DNA from: Methylobacterium sp. E-045 | Lineage (GTDB): Bacteria > Pseudomonadota > Alphaproteobacteria > Rhizobiales > Beijerinckiaceae | DNA length: 64,000 nucleotides | Reading direction: 5' to 3' | NCBI RefSeq assembly: GCF_022829685.1 | Contig: NZ_JAKSYE010000054.1 | Location: 1-64,000, forward strand | In this document: in pieces, positions 9,637-20,229 of the stretch | Layout: each line of letters starts with the position of its first letter | How positions within the stretch are numbered: position 1 is the first letter of the stretch | Program-made: the position numbers and the translations under genes | Notes under the pieces: model-generated | The model's database searches: none | Seen by the model: the letters and a program-made list of their open reading frames with translations, nothing else | What the model was told of the DNA's origin: nothing

Positions 9637-10557
9637 TCAGGCCCCGATCGTCGGATGCCGGACGGCGGTGCCGTCTCCCAGATGCGCGCGGATGAAGGCA
9701 CCGGCGCTCGCCAGCGATTGCCGCCCCTCGGCGAGCTGCGGATAGAACATGTGCCAGGCATGGATCATGTGCGGCCAGGCCTGAAGCGTCACCGCGACGT
9801 CCGCCGAGGCGGCCAACCCGGCAAGGCGAAGGGAATCGTCCAGCAGGGTCTCGGTGGTGCCGACCTGGATCAGCATCGGCGGCAGGCCTTCCAGATCGGC
9901 GTGGAGCGGCGAGATCAGCGGGTTCGCAGCATCCCTCCCGGCGCGATAAGCCTCGGCGAGTTCCGTAAGGTATTCCCGCTGGATCAGGGGATCGACCGCC
10001 GCCTTGGTGTCCATGCTGGCGCCGGTCATCTCCAGATCGACCCAGGGCGAGGCGAGCCAGAGACAGCGCGGCAGCGGCAGGCCGGCATCACGCAGCGAGA
10101 GGGCCGTCGCCAGGGCCAGCCCGCCGCCGGCACTCTCCCCGGACAGGACGATGTTGTCGGGGCTGAGGCCCGATTCGAGGAGGAATCGGTAACCCGCCAG
10201 GGCATCGTCGAGGGCTGCAGGAAACGGGTGCTCCGGCGCGAGCCGATACGCCAGCGCCAGCGTGCGCGCCCGGGCGACGCGGCCCGTCTCGGCCATCATG
10301 TGCCGGTGACTGTCGAGCGAGCCGGACACGTATCCGCCGCCATGCAGGAACAGGACGACGCGAGCCGGGTCGGCCTCAGGGGTCACGGTCCATTCGGCCG
10401 GCACGCCGCCGGCATCGACGGGTGCGACCGTCACATCGTGGGGGAGGGGATAATGCGCGCCGAACCCGTCGAGCCGCTCGCGGCGCTCAGCGAGGTTCGA
10501 CGACCGTGGACTGGCCGCGAGGAGTGCCCTGATAGCCTCGATCTCGGTCCCCGCCAT
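9637..10557 (-). CDS. Esterase/lipase of the hormone-sensitive lipase family
   Basis: A 306-residue alpha/beta hydrolase with the hormone-sensitive lipase family signature HGGGYVSGS (from residue 72) and the nucleophile Ser142 in GESAGGG. The YRLAPEHPFPAALDDAL segment is also typical, and a late His in WPHMIHAWHMF completes the triad. There is no signal peptide. The ATG beginning MAGTEIE follows a GGGGGAGC site; an upstream ATG at 10593 is less likely. It lies between trpE and trpG with gaps of 98 and 76 bases and has no evident part in tryptophan synthesis. Confidence 0.9.
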   Translation of the reverse strand: MAGTEIEAIRALLAASPRSSNLAERRERLDGFGAHYPLPHDVTVAPVDAGGVPAEWTVTPEADPARVVLFLHGGGYVSGSLDSHRHMMAETGRVARARTLALAYRLAPEHPFPAALDDALAGYRFLLESGLSPDNIVLSGESAGGGLALATALSLRDAGLPLPRCLWLASPWVDLEMTGASMDTKAAVDPLIQREYLTELAEAYRAGRDAANPLISPLHADLEGLPPMLIQVGTTETLLDDSLRLAGLAASADVAVTLQAWPHMIHAWHMFYPQLAEGRQSLASAGAFIRAHLGDGTAVRHPTIGA

Positions 10558-10655
10558 CACGCTCCCCCGCGATTGAGCCCGGCCGATGTACAACCGATTC
10601 GATGTCTATCGGCAATCGCGGGACATGCTGCGCGTTGATTTCTCGCGCGGAAGCC

Positions 10656-12176
10656 TTACTGCCCGCGCCGCGCCCGGCTGGCGAACATCACCGCGTCTTC
10701 CGCCGCGCGGAACAAGGCTTTCGCCTTGTTCACGCATTCCTGCTGCTCGGAGGCCGGATCGGAATCGTAGACGATGCCGGCGCCCGCCTGAACGTGCATC
10801 CGGCCGTCTTTCACGATGGCAGTACGGAGAACGATACAGGTGTCCATTTCGCCGCGCGCACCGAAATAGCCGATGCAGCCGCCATAGGGTCCGCGCTTCT
10901 CGCGCTCCAGTTCGTCGATGATCTCCATCGCCCGGACCTTGGGCGCACCGGAGACGGTGCCTGCCGGAAACCCGGCCGCAAGGGCATCAAGCGCATCGTG
11001 GCTCGGATCGAGATCGCCTTCGACATTCGAGACGATGTGCATGACCTGGCTGTAGTATTCCAGGAAGAACGACCCCGTCACGGTCACGCTGCCGATGCGC
11101 GAGACCCGGCCGACATCGTTGCGGCCGAGATCGAGCAGCATAAGGTGCTCGGAGCGCTCCTTCGGATCGGCCAGCAGTTCCTCGGCCAGGGCCTTGTCCT
11201 CCGTCGGATTGGCGCCGCGCCGGCGCGTCCCGGCGATGGGGCGGATCGTGACGCGACCGTCGCGCACGCGCACGAGAATCTCGGGCGACGAGCACACCAC
11301 CTGAAACGCCTCGAAATCGAGGTAGCACAGGAAGGGGGCGGGATTGGTCCGGCGCAGCGAACGGTAGAGAGCGAAGGCCGGCAGCGTGAACGGCGCTTCG
11401 AAGCGCTGGGATAGCACGACCTGGAAGACGTCACCGGCGACGATGTACTCCTTCGCGCGCGCGACCATGTCGAGATAGGTGTCCGGCGACGTGTTCGAGA
11501 TCGGCTCGGGATGAGCGATGGAGCGGGGGTCGATCCGCGACTCCACCGGAAGCGGACCTTCCAGGATATCGGCCACCCGCTCAAGACGGGCGAGGGCGCC
11601 TTCATAGGCCGAACGCGCCGATACATTCGCACCCGGACGCACCGGGGCGACCACGGTGATGATGTCGCGCACGGCATCGAACACCACCATGATGCGCGGC
11701 CGGACGAGGATCGCGTCGGGAACGCCAAGGGGATCGGGATTCGACTCGCCGAGCCGTTCCATGGCGCGGACCATGTCATAGCCGAGATAGCCGAAGAGGC
11801 CCGCCGCCATGGGAGGAAGCTCGGTGGTGTCATCGGCTCCGATGGCGCACTCGGCGATGAGCGATCGCAGGCTCGCCAGCGGCGAGGCGTCGTCGGGTTC
11901 AAACACCGACAGGTCGCTGCCCCGTGCGGTCTCCGGCCGGCCGTCACGGCAGCGCCAGACGAGATCGGGGTCGAGGCCGATCATCGAGTAGCGGCCGCGT
12001 ACCACACCGCCCTCGACGGATTCGAGGAGGAAGGCCGCGCCGGCATGAACCGCCCGCAGCTTGAGGAATGCGGCGACTGGAGTTTCCAGATCGGCCACCA
12101 GAGTCAGGTTGAGGAGGGACGGCCGCCCTGCCTCGTAGACTTCCGCGAAGGCGGCGTATTCCGGCTCCTGAAACAT
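10656..12176 (-). CDS. trpE: Anthranilate synthase component I
   Basis: TrpE converts chorismate to anthranilate using ammonia from TrpG. The 506-residue product has the N-terminal lobe with the feedback-site region around LLESVEGG and the C-terminal chorismate-binding domain: QRFEAPF, IAGTRRRGANP, DLGRNDVGRVS, GTVSGAPKVRAMEII and YGGCIGY. It begins 7 bases after the ppiD stop, so translation of the two is likely linked. It is separate from trpG, unlike the fused TrpEG of some rhizobia. Confidence 0.96.
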   Translation of the reverse strand: MFQEPEYAAFAEVYEAGRPSLLNLTLVADLETPVAAFLKLRAVHAGAAFLLESVEGGVVRGRYSMIGLDPDLVWRCRDGRPETARGSDLSVFEPDDASPLASLRSLIAECAIGADDTTELPPMAAGLFGYLGYDMVRAMERLGESNPDPLGVPDAILVRPRIMVVFDAVRDIITVVAPVRPGANVSARSAYEGALARLERVADILEGPLPVESRIDPRSIAHPEPISNTSPDTYLDMVARAKEYIVAGDVFQVVLSQRFEAPFTLPAFALYRSLRRTNPAPFLCYLDFEAFQVVCSSPEILVRVRDGRVTIRPIAGTRRRGANPTEDKALAEELLADPKERSEHLMLLDLGRNDVGRVSRIGSVTVTGSFFLEYYSQVMHIVSNVEGDLDPSHDALDALAAGFPAGTVSGAPKVRAMEIIDELEREKRGPYGGCIGYFGARGEMDTCIVLRTAIVKDGRMHVQAGAGIVYDSDPASEQQECVNKAKALFRAAEDAVMFASRARRGQ

Positions 12177-12183
12177 GGTCGGT

Positions 12184-14085
12184 TCAGTACTCGCCGCCGA
12201 TCGCGCGCCGGAACGCCGTCTGGTTGACGGTGATCCCGACGCTCTTCTGAACGTCGGCGATGTACTCGCCGAGGATGTCGTCGATGAGGGTCGCCTGGAA
12301 CCGCTTGGAGATCGCCTCGTCGGAAGGGCTGCCGGGCACGAAGGCGGGCATCGTCGCCGCCGTGACCTTGGCCACCACGCGCGATTCGCCGGATTCCACC
12401 GAGACGGCCTTGTCCACCGGAACGGCGAAGAGGCGGTTGACCACGTCGGCCGAGAGGCCGTCCTTGCCCTGGCTGCGGGCGATGTCCGTTGAGGTCTGCA
12501 CCTGCACGCCGACCTCCGTCGCCAGCGCGTCGATGGATTCGCCCTTGTCCAGACGCTCGGTCAGGCTGCGGGCCTTCTCCGACAGGCGCTTGGCCACCTC
12601 GGCGGCGCGCCACTGCACGGCAGCCTGATCCCGCACCTGGTCGAGGGGCTTGTCATGGGCATGGTCGATGCCGGTGACGTCGATCCAGACGTAGCCGCCC
12701 GACTTGAGACGAAGCGCCTCGGTGTCGCTCCCGATCTCGGAGCGGAACACGATCGGCAGCGTCGTCTCCCGATCCGGGATGGAATCCACGAGCTGACCCG
12801 ACGGATCCACTCCCTGGGCGCTCACCGCCGGCACCGTCACGAGGGTAAGGCCCCGCTCCTTGGCGATCTCGGCCAGCGGCTTGCTGTTGGCGCGCTCGTC
12901 CTCGATCGTGTCGTGGTCCTTCTCGACGGCGGTCTTGGCGCGCTCGAGAGCGATCGTCTTGCGGATCTCCGGCGCCACCTCCGTGAGGGGCTTGCGTGTC
13001 TCGGGCTCGATGGCGGTCACGCGGAGGAGTACAGTGCCGAAGCGACCCTTGACCGGCGTGCTCACGGTGTTCTGCGCCAGCGAGAACGCGGCATCGGCCA
13101 CCGCCGGGTCGAACAGTTCGGCCTTCGTCAGGTTCCCAAGGGACAGTTCCTTCGCATCGACGCCGCGCGCGAGGGCAACGGCCTCGAACGGCTTCTCGCC
13201 GGATTCGATCTCCCTGCGCGCCGTCTCGGCAGAGGCCTCGTCGGGGAACACGATCTGCTGGATCGTGCGCCGCTCCGGCGTGCCGTATTGCGCCTTGGCG
13301 AGGTCGTATCGCTTCTGCACGTCCTCGTCCGTGACCGCGTCGGGCTTGGCCATCGCCTGCGGATCGAGGGCGAGGAGGGTCACGGCCCGATAGTCCGGCG
13401 CGCGGAAGGAGCTCTTGTTCTCGTCGTAGAAGGCCTTCACCTCCTCGTCCGTCGGTGCGGGAATGTCGCCCGCTACGGACGGAGGCAGCATCAGGAACGA
13501 GGCCGCCCGGCGCTCGGTGGTGTAGCGGTGAACGGCCTCGCGCAGGGCTGCGGGGACGTGAACGTCAGCGGCCACGGCCTCGGCGATCTGGAGCCGTCCG
13601 GCGGCGGCGCGCTGGTCGCGCACGAACATCGCCTCGTTGATCCCTGCGCGTTGCAGCGTCTGGAAGAACAGGGTCTGGTCGAAGGAGCCGTTGGCCCCCT
13701 TGAAGGTCGGCTCTTCCTGGATCGCGCGCAACACCGCCGCATCGGGGATCACAAGACCCAGGTCCTTGGCCTGCTGGTCGAGGGAGGCCTCGCTGATCAG
13801 CTGCGAGAGAACCTGCCGGTCGAGACCGAGGCCCCTGGCCTGTTCGGGCGTCAGGCTGCGTTGGAGCTGGCTCTGGTAGCGCTGCAGCTGCAGCTGGTAG
13901 GCCGACCGCACCGCCTCCGAGGTGATCTGCGTCTTTCCCACCGTGGCCACGGTCGTGGCGGAGTTCGAGCGGAAGAAATCTTCCACGCCGAAAATCGCGA
14001 CGCCGGCGATGAGGAAGGTGAAGACCACCGTGAGAATGATCTTGCCGAGCCAATGCTGGCTCGCACTACGCATGTTCTGCAGCAT
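12184..14085 (-). CDS. ppiD: Periplasmic folding chaperone PpiD-like (SurA_N and parvulin domains)
   Basis: The 633-residue product has a short cytosolic start, one membrane helix (about residues 12-34, [19 protein letters not shown]) and a large periplasmic part. The SurA-type chaperone domain covers roughly 40-200, and a divergent parvulin domain lies around 250-370. PpiD helps outer-membrane and secreted proteins leave the Sec channel. The ATG at [12 protein letters not shown] puts the helix in the usual place. In Rhizobiales it commonly precedes trp genes and faces tpiA, as here. Isomerase activity is uncertain because the parvulin core is divergent. Confidence 0.9.
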   Translation of the reverse strand: MLQNMRSASQHWLGKIILTVVFTFLIAGVAIFGVEDFFRSNSATTVATVGKTQITSEAVRSAYQLQLQRYQSQLQRSLTPEQARGLGLDRQVLSQLISEASLDQQAKDLGLVIPDAAVLRAIQEEPTFKGANGSFDQTLFFQTLQRAGINEAMFVRDQRAAAGRLQIAEAVAADVHVPAALREAVHRYTTERRAASFLMLPPSVAGDIPAPTDEEVKAFYDENKSSFRAPDYRAVTLLALDPQAMAKPDAVTDEDVQKRYDLAKAQYGTPERRTIQQIVFPDEASAETARREIESGEKPFEAVALARGVDAKELSLGNLTKAELFDPAVADAAFSLAQNTVSTPVKGRFGTVLLRVTAIEPETRKPLTEVAPEIRKTIALERAKTAVEKDHDTIEDERANSKPLAEIAKERGLTLVTVPAVSAQGVDPSGQLVDSIPDRETTLPIVFRSEIGSDTEALRLKSGGYVWIDVTGIDHAHDKPLDQVRDQAAVQWRAAEVAKRLSEKARSLTERLDKGESIDALATEVGVQVQTSTDIARSQGKDGLSADVVNRLFAVPVDKAVSVESGESRVVAKVTAATMPAFVPGSPSDEAISKRFQATLIDDILGEYIADVQKSVGITVNQTAFRRAIGGEY

Positions 14086-14279
14086 CGGAACGTTCGAAAA
14101 TCCGTCGTGATGGCGTGCCGGGGCACGGCTCCAAGCCGTCCGCGATAGACCATCCGCTCGCCTCAGCAAAGGCCGGGGCGATCCAGGGCTCTATGTTTGC
14201 GCCGGCAAGTCGGCTCTGTTACGGCCCCGCTCACGATCCGGTGAAGCCGGGACAGCAGCATCTGAGCGCGAGGGATACG

Positions 14280-15041
14280 ATGTCGAAGTCGGGACGGCGG
14301 CCGCTGATCGCCGGCAACTGGAAGATGAACGGCCTGCGCAGTTCGGTTCCGGTGGTCGAGGCCATCCGCGACGGGCTATCGCCCGAACTCTGCTCTCGGA
14401 TCGACGTCCTCATCTGCCCGCCCTCGACATTGATCTCGTCCTGCGTGGCGGCCGTCTACGGGTCGGTTGTTTCCATCGGCGGACAGAACCTGCACGCCAA
14501 GGCCAGCGGCGCCTTCACCGGCAGCATTTCCGCCGAGATGCTGGCCGATCTCGGCGCGAGCTACGTCATCGTCGGGCATTCGGAGCGGCGCGCCTATCAC
14601 CACGAGACCGATGACGGCGTTCATGCCAAGGCTCTCGGCGCTCGCCGTGCCGGACTCTGCGGCATCATCTGCGTCGGCGAGACGCAGGAGGAGCGCGAAG
14701 AAGGTCGCACCCTCGACATCGTCCGTGCCCAGCTCGCCATCGGCGTCCCCAAGGGTGCCAAGGCCTCCGATACGGTCATCGCCTACGAGCCCGTCTGGGC
14801 GATCGGCACCGGCTTGACCCCGACGCCTTCGGACGTCGCCGAGGTCCATGCCTCGCTGCGCGAAATGCTGGGCCAGCTCATCGGAGCGGAAGCGGCGAAG
14901 GTGCGCATCCTCTATGGAGGGTCGGTCAAACCGGGCAATGCCCGCGAATTGATGGCAGTGGAGAATGTCGACGGGGCGCTGGTCGGCGGCGCGAGTCTCG
15001 TGGCCTCCGACTTCCTGGGGATCGCGGCCGCTTACGCCTGA
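14280..15041 (+). CDS. tpiA: Triosephosphate isomerase
   Basis: TpiA interconverts glyceraldehyde 3-phosphate and dihydroxyacetone phosphate. The 253-residue barrel keeps the active-site residues Asn13 and Lys15 (GNWKMNG), His100 (VGHSERR) and Glu170 ([11 protein letters not shown]), as well as the phosphate-binding YGGSVKP loop. The chosen ATG gives [14 protein letters not shown], the normal length; the upstream open frame is leader. It is divergent from ppiD across about 195 bases that must hold both promoters. Confidence 0.97.
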   Translation: MSKSGRRPLIAGNWKMNGLRSSVPVVEAIRDGLSPELCSRIDVLICPPSTLISSCVAAVYGSVVSIGGQNLHAKASGAFTGSISAEMLADLGASYVIVGHSERRAYHHETDDGVHAKALGARRAGLCGIICVGETQEEREEGRTLDIVRAQLAIGVPKGAKASDTVIAYEPVWAIGTGLTPTPSDVAEVHASLREMLGQLIGAEAAKVRILYGGSVKPGNARELMAVENVDGALVGGASLVASDFLGIAAAYA

Positions 15042-15193
15042 GGCGACCTCCGCTGATACGCCATGCGGGATTTGGCGCGGGACACCATCTCGTGTAGGAG
15101 CCTGCCCTTCGCAGACGTTCCTCGACGGGTCGCGCCGGCCGCCGGATGGCAGCCCTCGCGGTTCACGGACCAGGAACATCGGACTGAATTGCC

Positions 15194-15562
15194 ATGAATG
15201 CCGTCCTGATCTCGATTCACCTCATCGTCGTTCTCGCCCTCATCGCCGTGGTCCTGCTGCAGCGCTCGGAAGGTGGTCTCGGACTCGGCGGTGGCAGCAG
15301 CGGCGGCGGCGTGTCGGGCTTCATGACCGGGCGCGGACAGGCCAACGCGCTGACACGGGCCACGGCGATCCTGGCCGCTCTGTTTTTCACCACCAGCATG
15401 ACGCTGGCGGTCATCTCCCATCGCAGCGCCGCACCGAAGTCGATCCTCGACGGAGCCGCCACGACCCAGCCGGTGGCGCCCAACGGCAATCTGCTCGAGA
15501 CCCTTCGTCCGGGTCAGGGCGCGGCCCAGCCCGCGACCCCCGAGGCGCCCCAGTCGCGCTGA
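15194..15562 (+). CDS. secG: Preprotein translocase subunit SecG
   Basis: SecG is the small accessory subunit of the SecYEG channel. The 122-residue product has two membrane helices (about residues 5-22 and 54-73) around the glycine-rich loop that follows LLQRSEGGLGLGGG, with the typical GFMTGRG segment. A C-terminal tail rich in Ala and Pro is common in alphaproteobacteria. The order tpiA-secG-pyrG supports the call. Confidence 0.95.
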   Translation: MNAVLISIHLIVVLALIAVVLLQRSEGGLGLGGGSSGGGVSGFMTGRGQANALTRATAILAALFFTTSMTLAVISHRSAAPKSILDGAATTQPVAPNGNLLETLRPGQGAAQPATPEAPQSR

Positions 15563-15565
15563 TGA

Positions 15566-17350
<1,785 letters not shown>

Positions 17351-17365
17351 GCGCGGGACGGGCGC

Positions 17366-17764
17366 ATGGTCTCGATCTCGGGTCTGCCCGCCTTCATCGC
17401 CTACGTGGCGGCGGCCTTCGGCCTAGTGGCGGTCTATCTCGCGGTCTACCTGTCGGCGACGTCTCATCGCGAGATCGCGCTGATCCGCGCGAACAACGCC
17501 TCGGCCGCCATCGCGCTGGGCGGAAGCCTCATCGGATACACGCTGCCGCTCTCGGTGGCGATCTACAACGCGCAATCGATCCTCGACTGCATCGTCTGGG
17601 GGCTGGTCGCCCTCATCGTGCAGATCCTGGTCTATTTCGTCGTTCGGCTGATCCTGCCGGATCTGTCTCGGCGCATCGAGGGCGGGGAGATGGCCGCGTC
17701 CATCCTGCTTGCCGCGTCGTCCCTGGCGGGCGGCATCGTCAACGCTGCATCCATGACCTACTGA
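17366..17764 (+). CDS. DUF350 family inner-membrane protein (YjfL-like)
   Basis: A 132-residue membrane protein with four predicted helices (about 7-30, 46-66, 73-97 and 108-130). It has the DUF350 look: an early helix, the conserved NNASAAIALGGSLIGYTLPL segment with paired glycines, and a glycine-rich last helix. Its function is not established. It is the first gene of a run with a YgiB-like and a YgiC-like gene; E. coli yjfL-yjfM-yjfC has the same three families together. That shared context suggests a joint envelope role. Confidence 0.85.
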   Translation: MVSISGLPAFIAYVAAAFGLVAVYLAVYLSATSHREIALIRANNASAAIALGGSLIGYTLPLSVAIYNAQSILDCIVWGLVALIVQILVYFVVRLILPDLSRRIEGGEMAASILLAASSLAGGIVNAASMTY

Positions 17765-17884
17765 GCCGGCGATCGGCGAATTTTTCCGCCGCCCGTTTCA
17801 AACGGTCAAGCTCGATCCTACATTCAGGTCCATGCGGCATCGTGCCGTGAGGGAGCAGGTCGTCGGAAGGCGACCCATACCGGG

Positions 17885-18523
17885 ATGCCATCCGAGACCA
17901 GATCACCGACACCCGTCAAGCCGCCGCGCCTCATGCGCTCGCAGACGGTCACCCTCGTCATGCTGGCGGGAGCAGGCGCAGCCGCCTTCGGTCTGGCGCG
18001 CATCGATCCGTCGCAGAACGAGGAAGATGTGCTCGTCTACCCGAATGCGGAGGCTTGTATGGCCGGACGCATTCGGACGGACGCGGATTGCCGGGACGAG
18101 TATCTCACGGCCCGCGCGAGCTATCCCGGAGCCGCACCGCTCTACGCGACGATGATCGATTGCGAGGCGCATCACGGCGCGTCCCACTGCCTGCCCGGGG
18201 ACGGCATCGTCCTGAGTGCGACCGGGCGCTTCGTTCCGAGGATGGCCGGCTACGTCATCGGCAGGCGGGCGGATCAGGAACTCACGCCCCAGCCGATCTT
18301 CGACCATGCGCCGACGTCCGTGAGTGCGGTCAGCGCCGGCCACTCGGGTAGCGCGGGCTATTGCACGGCTTGGGGCGGACGGATCACCACGTCTTCGGGC
18401 GGTGCGTCCTCCACTGCGCGGGTCGCCTCGTCAACGGTGCGCCAAGTCGCATACGGCGGCTTTGGAAGCACCGGCCGTTCGTTCTCGTCGCATGGCTTTT
18501 CGAGCCATGGAAGCGGCGGCTGA
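17885..18523 (+). CDS. DUF1190 (YgiB-like) protein
   Basis: The 212-residue product has one N-terminal hydrophobic segment (about residues 24-41). Next comes the DUF1190 core with the YPNAEACMAGR start and cysteines in AECRD-like positions, then a Ser/Gly/His-rich tail ending in repeats of SSHG. The family is exported or membrane-anchored and of unknown function. Its stop codon shares one base with the ATG of the next gene (TGATG), so the YgiB-like and YgiC-like proteins are translationally coupled. E. coli ygiB-ygiC shows the same pairing. Confidence 0.85.
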   Translation: MPSETRSPTPVKPPRLMRSQTVTLVMLAGAGAAAFGLARIDPSQNEEDVLVYPNAEACMAGRIRTDADCRDEYLTARASYPGAAPLYATMIDCEAHHGASHCLPGDGIVLSATGRFVPRMAGYVIGRRADQELTPQPIFDHAPTSVSAVSAGHSGSAGYCTAWGGRITTSSGGASSTARVASSTVRQVAYGGFGSTGRSFSSHGFSSHGSGG

Positions 18524-19692
18524 TGCGGCGCGTGGCCATCGGCGAACGACCGGACTGGCGAGACACCGCCCGCCGGCATGGTTTCACCTTCCACACCCTC
18601 GATGGCGCGGCGTACTGGTCCGAGAGCCACGCCTACGCCTTCACGCTGGCCGAGATCGAGACCGATCTCGAAGGGCCGAGCGCGGAGATCCACGCCCTGT
18701 GCCTCGCCTTCGTCGCAGATGCCGTCGAGGACGAGCGGATCCTGGCCTCCCTCGACATTCCCTTCCATGCCCGGGATGCGATCCGCGCGAGTTGGAAACG
18801 GGGAGACCCCTCCCTCTACGGGCGCCTCGACTTCTCCTATGGCGGGGCATCCGCCGGGCCGGCCAAGCTTCTCGAATACAATGCCGACACGCCCACCGCC
18901 CTCTACGAGTCCGGCGTGTTTCAATGGCTCTGGCTGGAAGAGGGGCTGCGAACCGGCACGCTGCCCGAGGCGGCCGACCAGTTCAACTCCCTCCACGAGA
19001 AGCTGGTGGCCCGCTTCCGCGCGCTTCGCGGTGACGGCGCGCTGGCCTTCACCGCCTATGCCGATGCGCCCGAGGACAGGGGCACGGTGGCCTATCTCGA
19101 AGATTGCGCGCGCCAAGCGGGGCTCGCGACCCGCTTCCTCGACCTCGCCGATATCGGGCGGGACGAGGACGGACGTTTCGTCGACCGCGTTCACGCGCCG
19201 ATCCCGCGGCTGTTCAAGCTCTACCCCTGGGAATGGGCGTTCGCGGATGCCTTCGGTGCGGAACTCGACGTGACAACGACCCGGTTCATCGAGCCTCCGT
19301 GGAAGGCCATCCTGTCGAACAAGGGATTGCTCGCGCATCTCCATGCCCGCGAACCCGGTCACCCAAACCTGCTGCCGGCCTTCTTCGAGGAGGATCCGAG
19401 AAAAGCTTCCCTCGGGACGTCCTTCGTCAAGAAACCCCTGGTCTCGCGGGAAGGCGCGAACATCCTCATGGTGCGCGACGGTGCCGTGCTGGCACAGGAT
19501 CACGGCCCTTACGGCGGCGGGCGGCATATCCGCCAGGCGCTTGCCGTACTGCCGGACTTCGCAGGCCGCCGGCCCGTCATCGGCTCGTGGATGGTGGGGG
19601 ACGAGGCGGCGGGCCTCTGCATCCGGGAGAGCGCGGGGCCGATCACCGACAACGCCGCCCTGTTCGTCCCTCATTTCATCGTGCCCGCCTGA
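18523..19692 (+). CDS. Glutathionylspermidine synthase-like ATP-grasp ligase (YgiC/YjfC family)
   Basis: The 389-residue product matches the C-terminal synthetase half of glutathionylspermidine synthase, as YgiC and YjfC do. Family segments include LLEYNADTPTALYES, LFKLYPWEWAF, the IEPPWKAILSNKGLL stretch and the SFVKKPLVSREGANI nucleotide-binding region, ending IGSWMVGDEAAGLCIRES. It lacks the amidase half. These stand-alone proteins are thought to be peptide or amine ligases, but the substrate is unknown. The ATG overlaps the stop of the YgiB-like gene. No spermidine genes lie nearby. Confidence 0.88.
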   Translation: MRRVAIGERPDWRDTARRHGFTFHTLDGAAYWSESHAYAFTLAEIETDLEGPSAEIHALCLAFVADAVEDERILASLDIPFHARDAIRASWKRGDPSLYGRLDFSYGGASAGPAKLLEYNADTPTALYESGVFQWLWLEEGLRTGTLPEAADQFNSLHEKLVARFRALRGDGALAFTAYADAPEDRGTVAYLEDCARQAGLATRFLDLADIGRDEDGRFVDRVHAPIPRLFKLYPWEWAFADAFGAELDVTTTRFIEPPWKAILSNKGLLAHLHAREPGHPNLLPAFFEEDPRKASLGTSFVKKPLVSREGANILMVRDGAVLAQDHGPYGGGRHIRQALAVLPDFAGRRPVIGSWMVGDEAAGLCIRESAGPITDNAALFVPHFIVPA

Positions 19693-19745
19693 AGAGCGGC
19701 ATCCCGCCGCTTTCAAAACAGCGGCATTGGCCTATCCTGGGCCGC

Positions 19746-20198
19746 GTGACCGAGATCCTGTTCTACCATCTCCAGCAGCAGCCCCTCGAAAAGGTTCTTC
19801 CGAACCTCGTCGAGCGATCGTTGGAGCGCCAATGGCGCGCGGCGATCCAGGTATCGGGAGAGGAGCGGCTCCAGGCCCTCGACGATCATCTCTGGACCTA
19901 TAGCGACGACAGCTTCCTGCCGCACGGGACGGACCGTGACCCGCAGGCGGCGAGCCAGCCCGTCGTGCTGACCCTGCAGGAGGGCAACCCCAACGCCGCC
20001 GCCATCCGTTTTCTCGTGGACGGCGCGCCGCTGCCGCCCGATGCGTCGGAGTATCAGCGCATCTGCGTTCTGTTCGACGGCAACGATCAGGACGCGCTGC
20101 TCGGTGCGCGGGCGCAGTGGAAGCAGGCGAAGGAAGCAGGCCATACCATCGCCTACTGGCAGCAGGACGAATCCGGCCGCTGGCAGAAAAAGGCGTGA
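19746..20198 (+). CDS. holC: DNA polymerase III subunit chi
   Basis: HolC links the clamp loader to single-strand binding protein. The 150-residue product starts at a GTG giving VTEILFYHLQQQPLEKVLPNLVER, a typical HolC opening, and keeps the TYSDDSFLPHG region and the late CVLFDG...ARAQWKQAKEAGH segment. No ATG is available near this point. It follows the YgiC-like gene by 53 bases on the same strand. In many Rhizobiales holC lies next to pepA (leucyl aminopeptidase), which is absent here. Confidence 0.88.
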   Translation: MTEILFYHLQQQPLEKVLPNLVERSLERQWRAAIQVSGEERLQALDDHLWTYSDDSFLPHGTDRDPQAASQPVVLTLQEGNPNAAAIRFLVDGAPLPPDASEYQRICVLFDGNDQDALLGARAQWKQAKEAGHTIAYWQQDESGRWQKKA

Positions 20199-20229
20199 CC
20201 ACGCCGCCTATCACCGCAAAGGGAGCCGC

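Noticed and set aside
12655..14148. 497-residue open frame on the plus strand
   Set aside because: It lies antisense to ppiD and its translation is Arg/His/Gly-rich with no motif. ppiD has clear domains and a membrane helix, so this is a shadow of high GC content.
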